DNA from: Streptomyces mirabilis
GTDB taxonomy: Bacteria > Actinomycetota > Actinomycetes > Streptomycetales > Streptomycetaceae
Length of the DNA stretch: 64,000 nt
Direction: 5' to 3'
Assembly (NCBI RefSeq): GCF_018310535.1
Contig: NZ_CP074102.1
Coordinates: 5,208,001-5,272,000 of the forward strand
How positions within the stretch are numbered: the first letter of the stretch is position 1; every line of letters begins with the position of its first letter. The translations under genes and the position numbers were made by a program. The notes beneath the pieces were generated by a model, which was given only the letters and a program-made list of their open reading frames with translations, was not told where the DNA came from and did no database searches. Of the stretch, positions 31,159-40,742 are shown piece by piece.

Positions 31159-32592
31159 TCAGCTTCCGCTGCCGTACGCCGCCGCCGCGTCCTTCTCCAG
31201 CGTCGCCTGGGTGCCGGCGACGTCGGTCGGGTTCTTCAGGAAGTCCTGGAGGTCCTTCCACTCACCCTTGCCGGGCGTGCCGCCGAAGGCCTGCGGGGCC
31301 TGGTCGGACATGTCGAAGCGGAAGTCGTCGCCCGACGCGATCAGGGACTTGGCGATCTTCTGCTGCACCGCGTTCGGGTACGCCGAGTTCGGCACGTTCT
31401 TGTTGGGGGAGAGGTAGCCGCCCAGCTTGGCCTGGATCGTCGCCGCGTCCGGGGAGGCCAGGAAGGTGGCCAGTGCCTGCGCCGCCTTGGAGTCCTTCAG
31501 GATGACGGCCGCGTCGCCGCCGGACACCACGGGCGCCGCGCTGCCCACGGCCGGGAACGGGAACACCTTCGCGTCCGTGCCCACCTTGGCCTTGGTCTCG
31601 CCGATGTTGACCTGTGCGAAGTCGCCCTCGAAGACCATGCCCGCCTTGGGCTGGTCGCCGCCGGTGAAGGTCTGGGTGACGGAGCCCGGGAACTCCGTCT
31701 GCAGGGCGCCGTTTGCGCCGCCCGCGACGTAGTTCTTCTTGCCCCAGATCCCGGCGAGGGTGGTGAGGGCCTGCTTGACGGACGGATCCGTCCACTTGAT
31801 CTTGTGCTGGCTCAGCTGGTCGTACTTCTCCGGGCCCGCCTGGGAGAGATACACGTTCTCGAACCAGTCGGTGAGGGTCCAGCCGTCGGCGCCGCCGACG
31901 GAGAACGGGGTGACGCCGGAGTCGTAGACCGTCTGCGCGGTGGTCAGCAGCTCCTGCCAGGTCTTGGGCTCCTTCGCGCCCGCGTTCTCGAAGACCTTGG
32001 CGTTGTACCAGATCAGTGACTTGTTGGCGGCCTTGTAGTACACGCCGTACTGCTTGCCGCCCACCTTGCCGATGTCCTGCCAGCCCTGCGAGTAGTTCTT
32101 GGCGAGTTCGGCCACGGCCTCGGGGCCGAGGGGTTTGGCCCACTTCTTGTCGACGGCCTGTTTGATGGCGCCGGGCTGCGGGAGCAGCGCGACGTCCGGC
32201 GGCTGGCCGCCCGCGATCTTCGAACCGAGGAAGTTGATGATCGGGTCCTGGGCCGCCACGAAGGTCACCTTCGCGCCGGTGCGCTTCTCGAACTCCGCGA
32301 GGACCGTCTTGAAGTTCTTCTGCTCCTCGCCGGTCCAGACGGCGGCGACTTCGAGGCTCTCGCCGTTGAGTTTGGGGAGGGTGACGGTGTCGCCGCTCGC
32401 ACTGGCACTGCTCGTACCGCCGTTCTCCTTCTTGTCCTTGCTGCCACCGCCACACGCGGTGAGGGCGAGCGCGACGACGACGGCGGCTGCGGCGGCCTGT
32501 GCGGCCCTGGGTGACCTGCGGTTCTGTGCGGCCCTGCGTGACCTGTGCGTCGAGTGATTGGGCGACCTGTGTGTACGAAGAGCTCTGTGCAT
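31159..32592 (-). CDS. Extracellular solute-binding lipoprotein of a sugar ABC importer
   Basis: The protein is about 477 residues. A long basic N-terminus leads into a hydrophobic signal and the lipobox LTAC, with Cys followed by GGGSKDKK, so the mature protein is lipid-anchored on the outside. The rest matches family 1 binding proteins, with LEVAAVWTGEEQKNFKTVL, and WQDIGKVGGKQYGV. GTG 32595 directly precedes ATG 32592 and could also start. It is the first gene of a three-gene import operon. The promoter must lie in the short gap and 3' end of the ComB-like gene upstream. There is no adjacent regulator gene. Confidence 0.9.
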   Translation of the reverse strand: MHRALRTHRSPNHSTHRSRRAAQNRRSPRAAQAAAAAVVVALALTACGGGSKDKKENGGTSSASASGDTVTLPKLNGESLEVAAVWTGEEQKNFKTVLAEFEKRTGAKVTFVAAQDPIINFLGSKIAGGQPPDVALLPQPGAIKQAVDKKWAKPLGPEAVAELAKNYSQGWQDIGKVGGKQYGVYYKAANKSLIWYNAKVFENAGAKEPKTWQELLTTAQTVYDSGVTPFSVGGADGWTLTDWFENVYLSQAGPEKYDQLSQHKIKWTDPSVKQALTTLAGIWGKKNYVAGGANGALQTEFPGSVTQTFTGGDQPKAGMVFEGDFAQVNIGETKAKVGTDAKVFPFPAVGSAAPVVSGGDAAVILKDSKAAQALATFLASPDAATIQAKLGGYLSPNKNVPNSAYPNAVQQKIAKSLIASGDDFRFDMSDQAPQAFGGTPGKGEWKDLQDFLKNPTDVAGTQATLEKDAAAAYGSGS

Positions 32593-32648
32593 CACTGCCC
32601 CGTTCTCGTTCCTCGTCGAACGTCCGGCGCTGTCCCGTGCGCTCTGGT

Positions 32649-33647
32649 CTACGCCCGGGGCATCGAGGGCGGCAAGAGCGCCTGCGCTGTCAAGTGGGTG
32701 ATCGTGATTGGGTCGTGACGTGGGCGGCTGTGCGAACGCGGTGCGGACTCTGTGCGGCGCAGGCGCTCCGGCGATGGAAGTGGCGCAAGGAGGGGAACGC
32801 CGGGTGATGGCGGGTCAGCCGGGCGGCGTGGGGTGGACGGGCCGGTGTGGGCAGCGCCGTCGAGGGGGCTGCCGGCGGTGTGAGTGCCCGCGGTGAAGGC
32901 GCCGTCGGTGAGGACGGGCACGGTCGTACTCGCGTCCACCTCGACCGCGATCGCCACGTCGTCGGCGAAGCCGCTCCGGGCCAGTTCCAGGGCGGAGGAA
33001 CAGGCGGCCACGGCGCCGGCCGCGTCGGGGGTCCCGGTGTAGGCGGTCCGTGCGGCGGCGGCCTCGGGCGACAGCGGTCCGGCGCCGCCCGTCGCCAGGA
33101 GTGCGGCGATGACCGCTCCGGCCCCCATCAGGTCCTCCAGCCCGGGCCGCAGGCTGCCGTCCGGCCAGCGCTCGCCCGCGGCGATCACGGCGAGGGGCCG
33201 TTCCAGGGTCCCGTAACCATGGAGCGCCAGCCATCGGCCGACGGCCGACACGTTGCGCAGACAGCCCGCGACCACGGTCGATCCGCCCGCCGCCGCGGCG
33301 ATGGCGGATCCGTTCGGCGAGGGGAGGACGAGCCGGGGGGTGAACGGGGCCCGCCGGAGCGCGGCGGGGGACAGCGACCAGGGAGAGGCCGGGGTGACCG
33401 CCCGCCGCCCGACGGCCAGTTCCGCGGCGTTGTCCCGGGCGAAGACGGACGCCGTCTCGTCCCGCCAGGCATAGGGGTGGACCCGGGTCCCCGCCTCGAC
33501 GGCGACGTTCACGGAGGTGGTGAACGACAACACGTCCACCACCACGAGACACCCGACCCCGCCCGCGACCCGCTCCGCCCCACCGGCCCCCCACTCGAAC
33601 CGGACCCCGTACTCCCGCTGCAGATACCAGTCACTCACGTCACTCAT
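32649..33647 (-). CDS. 2-phosphosulfolactate phosphatase (ComB) family protein
   Basis: The 332-residue protein shows the ComB pattern: VVVDVLSFTTSVNVAVEAG near residue 35, LVLPSPNGSAIA near 105 and GERWPDGSLRPGLEDLMGAG near 155. In methanogens the enzyme removes phosphate from 2-phosphosulfolactate in coenzyme M synthesis; in Streptomyces, which does not make coenzyme M, the substrate is uncertain. The conserved domain ends near residue 245; the last 85 residues are Pro/Ser/Arg-rich and non-conserved in look, and the DNA there may hold the promoter of the importer operon. It is 33 bp downstream of the FHA-FtsK-like gene in the same direction. Confidence 0.82.
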   Translation of the reverse strand: MSDVSDWYLQREYGVRFEWGAGGAERVAGGVGCLVVVDVLSFTTSVNVAVEAGTRVHPYAWRDETASVFARDNAAELAVGRRAVTPASPWSLSPAALRRAPFTPRLVLPSPNGSAIAAAAGGSTVVAGCLRNVSAVGRWLALHGYGTLERPLAVIAAGERWPDGSLRPGLEDLMGAGAVIAALLATGGAGPLSPEAAAARTAYTGTPDAAGAVAACSSALELARSGFADDVAIAVEVDASTTVPVLTDGAFTAGTHTAGSPLDGAAHTGPSTPRRPADPPSPGVPLLAPLPSPERLRRTESAPRSHSRPRHDPITITHLTAQALLPPSMPRA

Positions 33648-33680
33648 GAGGGCCGAGTGTGGCGTACGGCCGTCGAAGAC

Positions 33681-36600
33681 CTACAGCAACGACGGCATCT
33701 CCACCGCCGCCACCGACCTCGCCGCCCGCTCCAGCGCGCTGGCCAGCAGGGCCAGGTCCGTGGGGCCGTTGCCGAGTTCGCGGACGGGGCGGCGGGCCGG
33801 GGGGTCGCCCATGCGGTGCCATTCGAGGGGGACGACCGTGGGGCGGAGGGTGGCCGTGCGGGGGATGCGGCCCGTGACCCGGCCGGCCTGGAAGGGCGTG
33901 AGGCGACCGTCGGGAGTGGACAGGCGGCCCCGGCCGGGGGCGGGTTCGTCCGCGCCGGGGGACACCGGGTCGAGGGAGATACGGAGCGAGGCGGCGCGGC
34001 CCAGTTCGGTGGTCGCCGTGCGGCCGTCGTCCGCGGCGGCCGCCACCAGGTGCACACCGAGGCGGTCACCCTCGCGGGCGACGGCCTCCAGAGCCCGTAC
34101 GACCGAACCGGCCGCCGGCCGTCCCGGGGAACCCAGCGCGGGGGAAAGCAGCGCGTCCAGGTCGTCGATGATGACGACGAGACGGGCCAACGGGGGGCCC
34201 GGATCCGTCCGTTCGCGGGCAGCCGCCGGGCGCAGCCGCAGGGTCGAACTGGGGGGCGCGTCGAGATCCGCGGCGCCGGAGGCGGAGGGAGAGGCCGGGC
34301 CGGGCTTCGCTCCCGGGGTGGGTTTGGGCGTGCGCTGGGCGACCATCCGGCCCGACACCTCGCCGCGCGTGTGCCACTCCGCGAAGCCGAGCCGGCCCAG
34401 GAGCTCGGCCCGCCGCTTCAGCTCGGCACTGAGCGACTGGGCGAACTCCCGCATCCTTACGGGGTCGTTGGCGGTGAGGTGAGTGGTGACATGGGGCAGG
34501 TCCGTACAGACCCGCAGCCCCTCCGCTCCTTGGCCCGCGCCGTGGCCCCCGGTGCTGTCCCGACCGTCCATCAGCACGATCCCGAGCCGGTCGGGGCGCT
34601 CCGCGGCGGCCAGGGACGCGGCGATCGCGCGGAGCAGCTCCGTACGACCGCTGCCGGGCGGGCCCTCGATCAGCAGGTGCGGGCCCTCGGTGGGCAGGTC
34701 CACGGCGACCGGGCCGCGCGGCCCGGCGCCGAGGACGGCCCGGCCGCGGCCGCCGAGCGCCTCCGTGTCGTCCGCCGCGTCCGCCCAACGGGCCATGAGC
34801 GACGCAGGGGTGGCCCGGGCCAGTCCCAACTCGTCCAGCAGACGGGCTGCTTGAGGGAGCGGCGCGGACACGCGCGCGTGGCGGTCGGCGTGCGCCCCGT
34901 CCGTACGGAGGGGGGCGAGGGCGCGCGCGAAACGCTCCGCCCAGGCCAGTGACACCGCGTCCACCGCGGCGACCGTGCCGTGCCCCACGGGCCCGTCGGA
35001 TCCCACCCGCATCAGCCGCAACGCCGTCGCCACGTCCCCGCTGAGCAGCGCGACCGCTCCGCACTCCCGGAACGCCGGTGACGCCTCGCAGGCCGCCTCG
35101 TACGTCTCCGTCACCGGGGACGCGGGCGACGCGGACACGGTCTCGGCCAGACACACCACATGTATGCCTGCCCGCGCGCCCTCGTGTGTCAGCCGCAGCA
35201 CCGCCTCCCGTACGTCGGCGCCTCCGGGGTCCCCGTCGACGACGAGCACGGTGAATGGCCCCTCGAAGTCCCGGTCCGCGCCCGTCGGGTCCTCGTCGCG
35301 GGCCCAGGACGGGCGCCGTGCGCCGCCCCGCGCGTCCGCGGGGACGCGATCGGCCTTGTCGTACGCACCCCGGGCGCCGCCCGTTTCCGTCAGCTGGTCC
35401 TCCAGGCGGCGCAGGAGCTCGTCCGTGCGGGCCGTCGCCTGCTCACGGTCGTAGGCGAGGAGGAGACGGCAGTCCTGGCCGTGGGTGGGTCGCAGATGCG
35501 GGAGCCAGCCGAGCCAGGACCACTCGGCGGTGCGCTCCTCCACCGTGCGGGAGCGGTCCGCGCTGATCAGGACGATGTCGAGAGCGTCGGGGGAGTGCAG
35601 CGCGGCGATCTGGGCGACCACCGAGCGGGCCAGCCCGGCCAGCCGCGCCCGCGGCCCCGCCAGGCCCAGTGAGCCGATCTCCCGCAGGCCCGCGGTCACC
35701 GGCACCGCCGGTACCAGCCCCGAACCGTCGGGCGCCGCCCGGTCCGCCGTGCCCAGCCGCACCGTCAGCGTCTCCGGGTGGCCCGGGCCGCGCTCCCACA
35801 GCCGCGGTCCCGGACCCAGCGCGGTGAGCAGCAGCGTCGCGGGATCGGGCCAGCTCTCCGTGGCCTGCGTGGGCAGGGAGGCCGCCAGGAACTCCGCCGC
35901 CCGGTCATTCCCGTTCGTGTCGTACGGAGCCCCCGGTCCGGTGCCCGGCAGCTCGCCCCGGCCGCCGGCCAGCCGACGCGCCCACGCGCCGAACCCGCCC
36001 CGCCTGCGCACACCGGGCGGTACGTCGGTGCCCCGCGTGGGGGTGCCTTTGCGGGTGCCCGGCTCGGGGCCGGCCGCGGCTCGGGGTGTGGCTCCGCCCA
36101 TCGACGTGTCGGGGCCGGACGCCTGCGCGGGCCTGCTCTCGATCCGGGGCGCCCGGCCCTGCTCCGGCACGACCGGGCCGTGCTCCTGCGCTCCGGGGAC
36201 GCCACCCGCGGCTCCCCACTCCGCCGATCCGAAGCCGTGATGTGTGTCACCGACGGGCGGCACGCCGGCACCGGAGGCGCCCCCCACGCGCGCGTGGGGC
36301 ACGACAGGAGCGGAAGGACCGGCGGGGGCCGCGGGAGCGGCGGAGGACGACGCGGGGCCGGGGCCGGTGGGCGGCTTCGGGCGGGTGGTCGTACCGGTCG
36401 GGGTGGTGACCCTGACATGGCCCTCCCCGTCGGGCGTCGTGCCCACCGGATCCGCGCCACCGGGCGGAGCCAGCCGCAGGGCGGACTCGCCGACGCGCAG
36501 GAGCGCGCCCTGCCCGAAGCGGACCGGGCGGGTGCCGACCTGGGTGCCGTCCAGCGTCGTGCCGTTCGTGGAGCCCAGGTCGGCGACCGAGACGCGGCCC

Positions 36601-37079
36601 TCGGGAGTGACCGTGACCGCGCAGTGCAGGCGGGAGACGTCGGGGTCGTCCAGCGGGACGTCCGCGTCGGCGGAGCGGCCGATGTCGATCCGGCCGCCGT
36701 GCAGCAGATGGACGCCGCCCGCGTCGGGGCCCGCGACGACATGGAGCCGGGCCGCCACCCCGTCCACGTCGGGACCGGGTTCGGCGGGGGAGCCCAGGGA
36801 CAGCACGGCGCCGTCCGTCAGGGGCGGCTCGCCCAGCGTGCAGCGCTGGCCGTCGAGGCGCTCGGCGCCCGCGTACAGCACGACGGGACCGCCGCCGAGC
36901 TCGCGACCGCGGTCGTGCTGGCCTGCGCCCTCACCGCCGACCGCCGAGGCCAGACCCGCCGCCACCGCTGCCAACGCCGTCCCGGCGGGAGCGGTGACCA
37001 GCACATCGCAGGCCGCGGCTCGCCCCCGCGGCTCCGAGGGCGAGCCCAGCGGGTCTACGACGGTCAGCCGGATCTGCAT
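33681..37079 (-). CDS. FHA domain / FtsK-SpoIIIE-like ATPase
   Basis: The protein is about 1132 residues from ATG 37079. An N-terminal ubiquitin-like stretch (1-95) is followed by an FHA domain, about 131-200, with IGRSADAD, VSRLHC and LGSTNGT, which bind phosphothreonine. Residues 205-400 are Gly/Pro-rich and probably disordered. Then come two FtsK-like regions: the first lacks a recognisable P-loop; the second has Walker A EGPPGSGRTE near 805 and Walker B LVVIIDDLD near 963. This matches the FtsK/EccC-type pumps of actinobacteria, although no transmembrane helix is obvious. It diverges from two Ser/Thr kinases, so FHA recognition of a kinase product is a reasonable inference. The frame upstream of 37079 is open but atypical. 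Confidence 0.85.
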   Translation of the reverse strand: MQIRLTVVDPLGSPSEPRGRAAACDVLVTAPAGTALAAVAAGLASAVGGEGAGQHDRGRELGGGPVVLYAGAERLDGQRCTLGEPPLTDGAVLSLGSPAEPGPDVDGVAARLHVVAGPDAGGVHLLHGGRIDIGRSADADVPLDDPDVSRLHCAVTVTPEGRVSVADLGSTNGTTLDGTQVGTRPVRFGQGALLRVGESALRLAPPGGADPVGTTPDGEGHVRVTTPTGTTTRPKPPTGPGPASSSAAPAAPAGPSAPVVPHARVGGASGAGVPPVGDTHHGFGSAEWGAAGGVPGAQEHGPVVPEQGRAPRIESRPAQASGPDTSMGGATPRAAAGPEPGTRKGTPTRGTDVPPGVRRRGGFGAWARRLAGGRGELPGTGPGAPYDTNGNDRAAEFLAASLPTQATESWPDPATLLLTALGPGPRLWERGPGHPETLTVRLGTADRAAPDGSGLVPAVPVTAGLREIGSLGLAGPRARLAGLARSVVAQIAALHSPDALDIVLISADRSRTVEERTAEWSWLGWLPHLRPTHGQDCRLLLAYDREQATARTDELLRRLEDQLTETGGARGAYDKADRVPADARGGARRPSWARDEDPTGADRDFEGPFTVLVVDGDPGGADVREAVLRLTHEGARAGIHVVCLAETVSASPASPVTETYEAACEASPAFRECGAVALLSGDVATALRLMRVGSDGPVGHGTVAAVDAVSLAWAERFARALAPLRTDGAHADRHARVSAPLPQAARLLDELGLARATPASLMARWADAADDTEALGGRGRAVLGAGPRGPVAVDLPTEGPHLLIEGPPGSGRTELLRAIAASLAAAERPDRLGIVLMDGRDSTGGHGAGQGAEGLRVCTDLPHVTTHLTANDPVRMREFAQSLSAELKRRAELLGRLGFAEWHTRGEVSGRMVAQRTPKPTPGAKPGPASPSASGAADLDAPPSSTLRLRPAAARERTDPGPPLARLVVIIDDLDALLSPALGSPGRPAAGSVVRALEAVAREGDRLGVHLVAAAADDGRTATTELGRAASLRISLDPVSPGADEPAPGRGRLSTPDGRLTPFQAGRVTGRIPRTATLRPTVVPLEWHRMGDPPARRPVRELGNGPTDLALLASALERAARSVAAVEMPSLL

Positions 37080-37557
37080 CGCCGCCAGCGGTCCCTTCCG
37101 CGCAGGCACCCGCGAGGAGGGCGAGGCTGTGCCGCGGTCCCCCCACCGCAGATTCCCCCACCGCACACGGGCACGTCGGCCAGTACTGAAGGCATCCTCG
37201 CACCTGTCACTGACAACACGCCCGCCACCCACCGGCAAGTGATCTTGATTGGTCGGCTCTGCCCGTAAAAGTGCCTGACCAGTGCCCGACCGGTGCCCGC
37301 TTGAGATCGGTCACGTCGCCCCCGCGGGCGCCGTTCGGCAACCAACAGCCGAATGCGAGCGTCTTTCCATCGAACATGTACGGGAACGCGTACGTAAGCG
37401 CTTATGCGAAGCACAGGCGCTTGTGGGAAGCAGTGGAAAGCACAGGAAGACGACAGTCCAGTGCCAGGTGTCTCGGCACTACAGTGGGGCGGAAACCGCC
37501 GCAGCACGTTGACGACGGCGGACGGACCAGGCAAGCAAGCAACAGGGAGCGCATGAC
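37080..37557. promoter_or_regulatory. 478-bp divergent control region of the FHA-FtsK gene and pkaA
   Basis: No gene is supported here. Three signals stand out: the perfect palindrome TAAGCGCTTA at 37395-37404; AGTGCC and GGCACT flanking nine bases at 37459-37480, with TACAGT (a possible pkaA -10) at 37478-37483; and GGGAG at 37545-37549, eight bases before the pkaA GTG. An ATG at 37553 opens a five-codon frame, MTCGR, that ends at 37570 inside pkaA. No -35 with proper spacing is obvious. Confidence 0.45.
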
Positions 37558-39330
37558 GTGCGGCCGGTAGGGAGCAAGTACCTCCTTGAGGAGCCGCTTG
37601 GGCGCGGCGCCACAGGCACCGTCTGGCGAGCCCGCCAGAGGGAGACCGCGGGCGCCGAGGCGGCCGTCGCCGGCCAGCCCGGCGAGACCGTGGCGATCAA
37701 GGTCCTCAAGGAAGAGCTCGCCAACGACGCGGACATCGTGATGCGGTTCCTCCGGGAGCGCTCCGTCCTGCTGCGCCTGACCCACCCGAACATCGTGCGG
37801 GTACGGGACCTCGTCGTCGAGGGCGACCTGCTCGCCCTGGTCATGGACCTGGTCGACGGCCCCGACCTCCACCGCTACCTGCGCGAGAACGGCCCGTTCT
37901 CGCCGGTCGCCGCCGCCCTGCTCACCGCCCAGGTCGCCGACGCGCTCGCCGCCAGCCACGCCGACGGCGTCGTGCACCGCGACCTGAAGCCCGCGAACGT
38001 CCTGCTGAAGCAGGACGGCGGCCAGATGCACCCGATGCTCACCGACTTCGGCATCGCCCGGCTCGCCGACTCCCCGGGCCTCACCCGGACCCACGAGTTC
38101 GTCGGCACGCCCGCGTACGTCGCGCCGGAGTCCGCCGAGGGACGCCCGCAGACGTCCGCCGTCGACATCTACGGCGCGGGCATCCTGCTGTACGAGCTGG
38201 TCACCGGGCGTCCCCCGTTCGGCGGCGAGTCCGCCCTCGAAGTGCTGCACCAGCACCTGAGCGCCGAGCCGCGCCGCCCCTCCACGGTCCCGGACCCCCT
38301 GTGGACCGTCATAGAGCGCTGCCTGCGCAAGAACCCGGACGAGCGGCCCAGCGCCGAGAACCTCGCCCGCGGGCTGCGCACCGTCGCCCAGGGCATCGGT
38401 GTGCACGCCAACTCCGCACAGATCGCCGCCGCGGAAGGCGTGGGCGCGCTGCTCGCCCCCGACCCGGCGCCGGCCGCGGTGCCGGGCGTACCCGGTGCGG
38501 CCGACCCCACGCAGGTGCTGCCGCACGGCGCCCCGGGGGCGTACGACCCGAACGGCGCGACCAGCGTCCTGCCGCACACCGGCGTCCCCGGCATGCCCGG
38601 TGCCGCCGACCCCACCGCCGTACTGCCGCACCGCGGCGCGGCCGACCCGACCGCCGTCATGCCGCCGGTGCCCCAGCACCAGCCGGGCGGACAGCAGGGA
38701 CAGCCCGGACAGCCGGGGCAGGGCGAGGACCCGCACCCCTGGCAGAACCAGCTGCGCGCGGCCCGGGACCGCAACGAGCAGACCCAGGTCCAGTACCTCG
38801 ACCCCGACCAGGACCCGCTGCGCCGCCGTCCCCAGCGACAGGTCGCGCGGCCCCAGCAACAGCAGCGCCCGCCGCAGGGCCAGCAGCCGCCGCCCGGATA
38901 CGGGTATCCGCAGCAGCAACAGCCGCAGCAGTACGCGCAGCAACAGCCGCAGCAGTACGCGCCCCAGCAGCAACAGCCGCAGCGCCAGCAGCGCCGCCAG
39001 CGGCAGCAGCAGCCGCAGGGGTACGCCCCCGCGGCCCAGCAGCAGCCTCAGCGGTACGCGCCTCCGCCGCAGCAGCCCGAGGCGCCGGCGCCCCGGCAGT
39101 CGCGCGAGCCGCGGCAGCGCAGCGCCAACCCGATGAAGATCCCGGGACTCGGCTGCCTCAAGGGCTGCCTGTTCACGATCGTCATCCTGTTCGTCGCCGG
39201 ATGGCTGGTCTGGGAGTTCAGCCCGCTCCAGCATTGGATCGGGACGACCAAGGGGTACTGGGGTGTGCTGAAGGACGGGTTCAACACCGCCACCAAGTGG
39301 ATCGGGGATCTCGGCGGTTCCGGTAATTAG
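37558..39330 (+). CDS. pkaA: Ser/Thr protein kinase PkaA
   Basis: The 590-residue kinase has a G-loop GRGATGTV (15-22), catalytic Lys48 in VAIKVL, HRDLKPAN with Asp142, DFG at 163-165 and APE at 189-191, so all core residues are present. Residues 290-430 are Ala/Pro-rich and 420-530 strongly Gln/Pro-rich, encoded by CAG/CAA runs. One hydrophobic segment (TIVILFVAGWLVWEF, near 545-560) predicts a membrane-anchored kinase with a short external tail. Position next to a second kinase and prfB matches S. coelicolor pkaA, whose product is somewhat shorter (543 aa, from memory). The start is GTG with GGGAG at eight bases. Autophosphorylation and FHA-protein binding are likely. Confidence 0.9.
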   Translation: MRPVGSKYLLEEPLGRGATGTVWRARQRETAGAEAAVAGQPGETVAIKVLKEELANDADIVMRFLRERSVLLRLTHPNIVRVRDLVVEGDLLALVMDLVDGPDLHRYLRENGPFSPVAAALLTAQVADALAASHADGVVHRDLKPANVLLKQDGGQMHPMLTDFGIARLADSPGLTRTHEFVGTPAYVAPESAEGRPQTSAVDIYGAGILLYELVTGRPPFGGESALEVLHQHLSAEPRRPSTVPDPLWTVIERCLRKNPDERPSAENLARGLRTVAQGIGVHANSAQIAAAEGVGALLAPDPAPAAVPGVPGAADPTQVLPHGAPGAYDPNGATSVLPHTGVPGMPGAADPTAVLPHRGAADPTAVMPPVPQHQPGGQQGQPGQPGQGEDPHPWQNQLRAARDRNEQTQVQYLDPDQDPLRRRPQRQVARPQQQQRPPQGQQPPPGYGYPQQQQPQQYAQQQPQQYAPQQQQPQRQQRRQRQQQPQGYAPAAQQQPQRYAPPPQQPEAPAPRQSREPRQRSANPMKIPGLGCLKGCLFTIVILFVAGWLVWEFSPLQHWIGTTKGYWGVLKDGFNTATKWIGDLGGSGN

Positions 39331-39488
39331 CTCCCGCCGATTCCCTTTTGATTCCGGGTGAATCCCCCGCGGTTCCCCCGCGACTCTGGGGATTTGTCGA
39401 CATCTGACGGGTGATTTCCGTCTCCGGAGTGAAGGTTGACTCTTCGGACGCGTACTTTTAGCGGCAACACGCGTCAGTAGGAGCAGTC

Positions 39489-40730
39489 TTGGCACGGAAG
39501 ATCGGCAGCCGGTACACCGCCCACCAGATTCTGGGGCGGGGCAGCGCCGGCACGGTGTGGCTCGGCGAGGGACCTGAGGGGCCCGTCGCCATCAAGCTGC
39601 TGCGCGAGGACCTCGCGTCCGACCAGGAGCTGGTGGGCCGCTTCGTACAGGAGCGCACGGCTCTGCTCGGGCTCGATCACCCGCATGTCGTGGCGGTGCG
39701 GGACCTTGTCGTCGACGGCAATGACCTCGCGCTCGTCATGGACCTCGTGCGGGGCACGGATCTGCGCACCCGGCTCGACCGGGAACGGCGGCTGGCGCCC
39801 GAGGCCGCGGTCGCGATCGTGGCCGACGTCGCGGACGGGCTGGCGGCGGCGCACGCGGCCGGGGTCGTGCACCGGGACGTGAAGCCGGAGAACGTGCTGC
39901 TGGACATGCAGGGTCCGCTGGGTCCGGGGGGCTCGCACCCCGCGCTGCTCACGGACTTCGGTGTGGCCAAACTCATCGACTCGCCGCGGCGGACCCGGGC
40001 CACGAAGATCATCGGCACGCCGGACTATCTCGCCCCCGAGATCATCGAGGGGCTGCCGCCGCGGGCCGCCGTCGACATCTACGCCTTGGCGACGGTGCTG
40101 TACGAGCTCCTCGCCGGGTTCACGCCCTTCGGGGGCGGGCATCCCGGTGCGGTACTGCGGCGGCATGTGACGGAGACCGTCGTACCCCTCCCCGGTATCC
40201 CCGAGGAGCTGTGGCAGCTGCTCGTGCAGTGCCTGGCCAAGGCGCCGGCGTCGCGGTTGCGGGCGTCCGAGCTGGGGGCGCGGCTGCGGGAGCAGCTGCC
40301 CTTGCTGGCGGGGATGCCGCCGCTGGACGTCGACGAACCGGACGGGGAGTCGGCGGAGGACGCCCCCGAGGCGAGCGAGACGGCGGAGCCGACGGCGCCG
40401 GCCTCGCGGGCGCGGCGGGGGGCGGTGCCGTTGGTGCCGGGGGCTGCGCCGGACTCCAACCGGGACACGCATACGTCGATGCGGGTGCCGGGGCCGGACG
40501 AGCTGGCGGGTGGGGCGCGCGGGACGGCTCGGGTGCCGCGGGCGGCGGGGGCGCCTCGGCCGGGGTCGGCTCGGCACCGGGCGTCGGCGCGGCGACGTCG
40601 GATCACGTTGGGGGTGGCGGGGGTCGTTCTTGTCGCCGCGGTGGGGGTCGGTACGTGGCTGGCCACGTCGGGTGACGACGCGGGAGCGACGCCGCACGAC
40701 ACGAAGAACTCGGCCCCGGCGTCTCCCTAG
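39489..40730 (+). CDS. pkaB: Ser/Thr protein kinase PkaB
   Basis: The 413-residue kinase starts at TTG with AGGAG five bases upstream. Core motifs are complete: GRGSAGTV (17-24), Lys36 in VAIKLL, HRDVKPEN (128-135), DFG (156-158) and LAPE in the activation-segment end. A Glu/Ala/Pro linker follows, then one membrane helix ITLGVAGVVLVAAVGVGTWL near residue 380 and a tail of about 20 residues outside. The kinase domain is closely similar to PkaA, indicating duplication. It follows pkaA after 158 bp that contain no clear terminator. S. coelicolor PkaB is of near-identical length (417 aa, from memory). Confidence 0.9.
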   Translation: MARKIGSRYTAHQILGRGSAGTVWLGEGPEGPVAIKLLREDLASDQELVGRFVQERTALLGLDHPHVVAVRDLVVDGNDLALVMDLVRGTDLRTRLDRERRLAPEAAVAIVADVADGLAAAHAAGVVHRDVKPENVLLDMQGPLGPGGSHPALLTDFGVAKLIDSPRRTRATKIIGTPDYLAPEIIEGLPPRAAVDIYALATVLYELLAGFTPFGGGHPGAVLRRHVTETVVPLPGIPEELWQLLVQCLAKAPASRLRASELGARLREQLPLLAGMPPLDVDEPDGESAEDAPEASETAEPTAPASRARRGAVPLVPGAAPDSNRDTHTSMRVPGPDELAGGARGTARVPRAAGAPRPGSARHRASARRRRITLGVAGVVLVAAVGVGTWLATSGDDAGATPHDTKNSAPASP

Positions 40731-40742
40731 CCCCCACTCCGA

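Noticed and set aside
28906..32592. Missing ATPase gene interpreted as a broken importer
   Set aside because: Streptomyces sugar importers usually share one MsiK ATPase encoded elsewhere, so absence in both operons of this window is normal.
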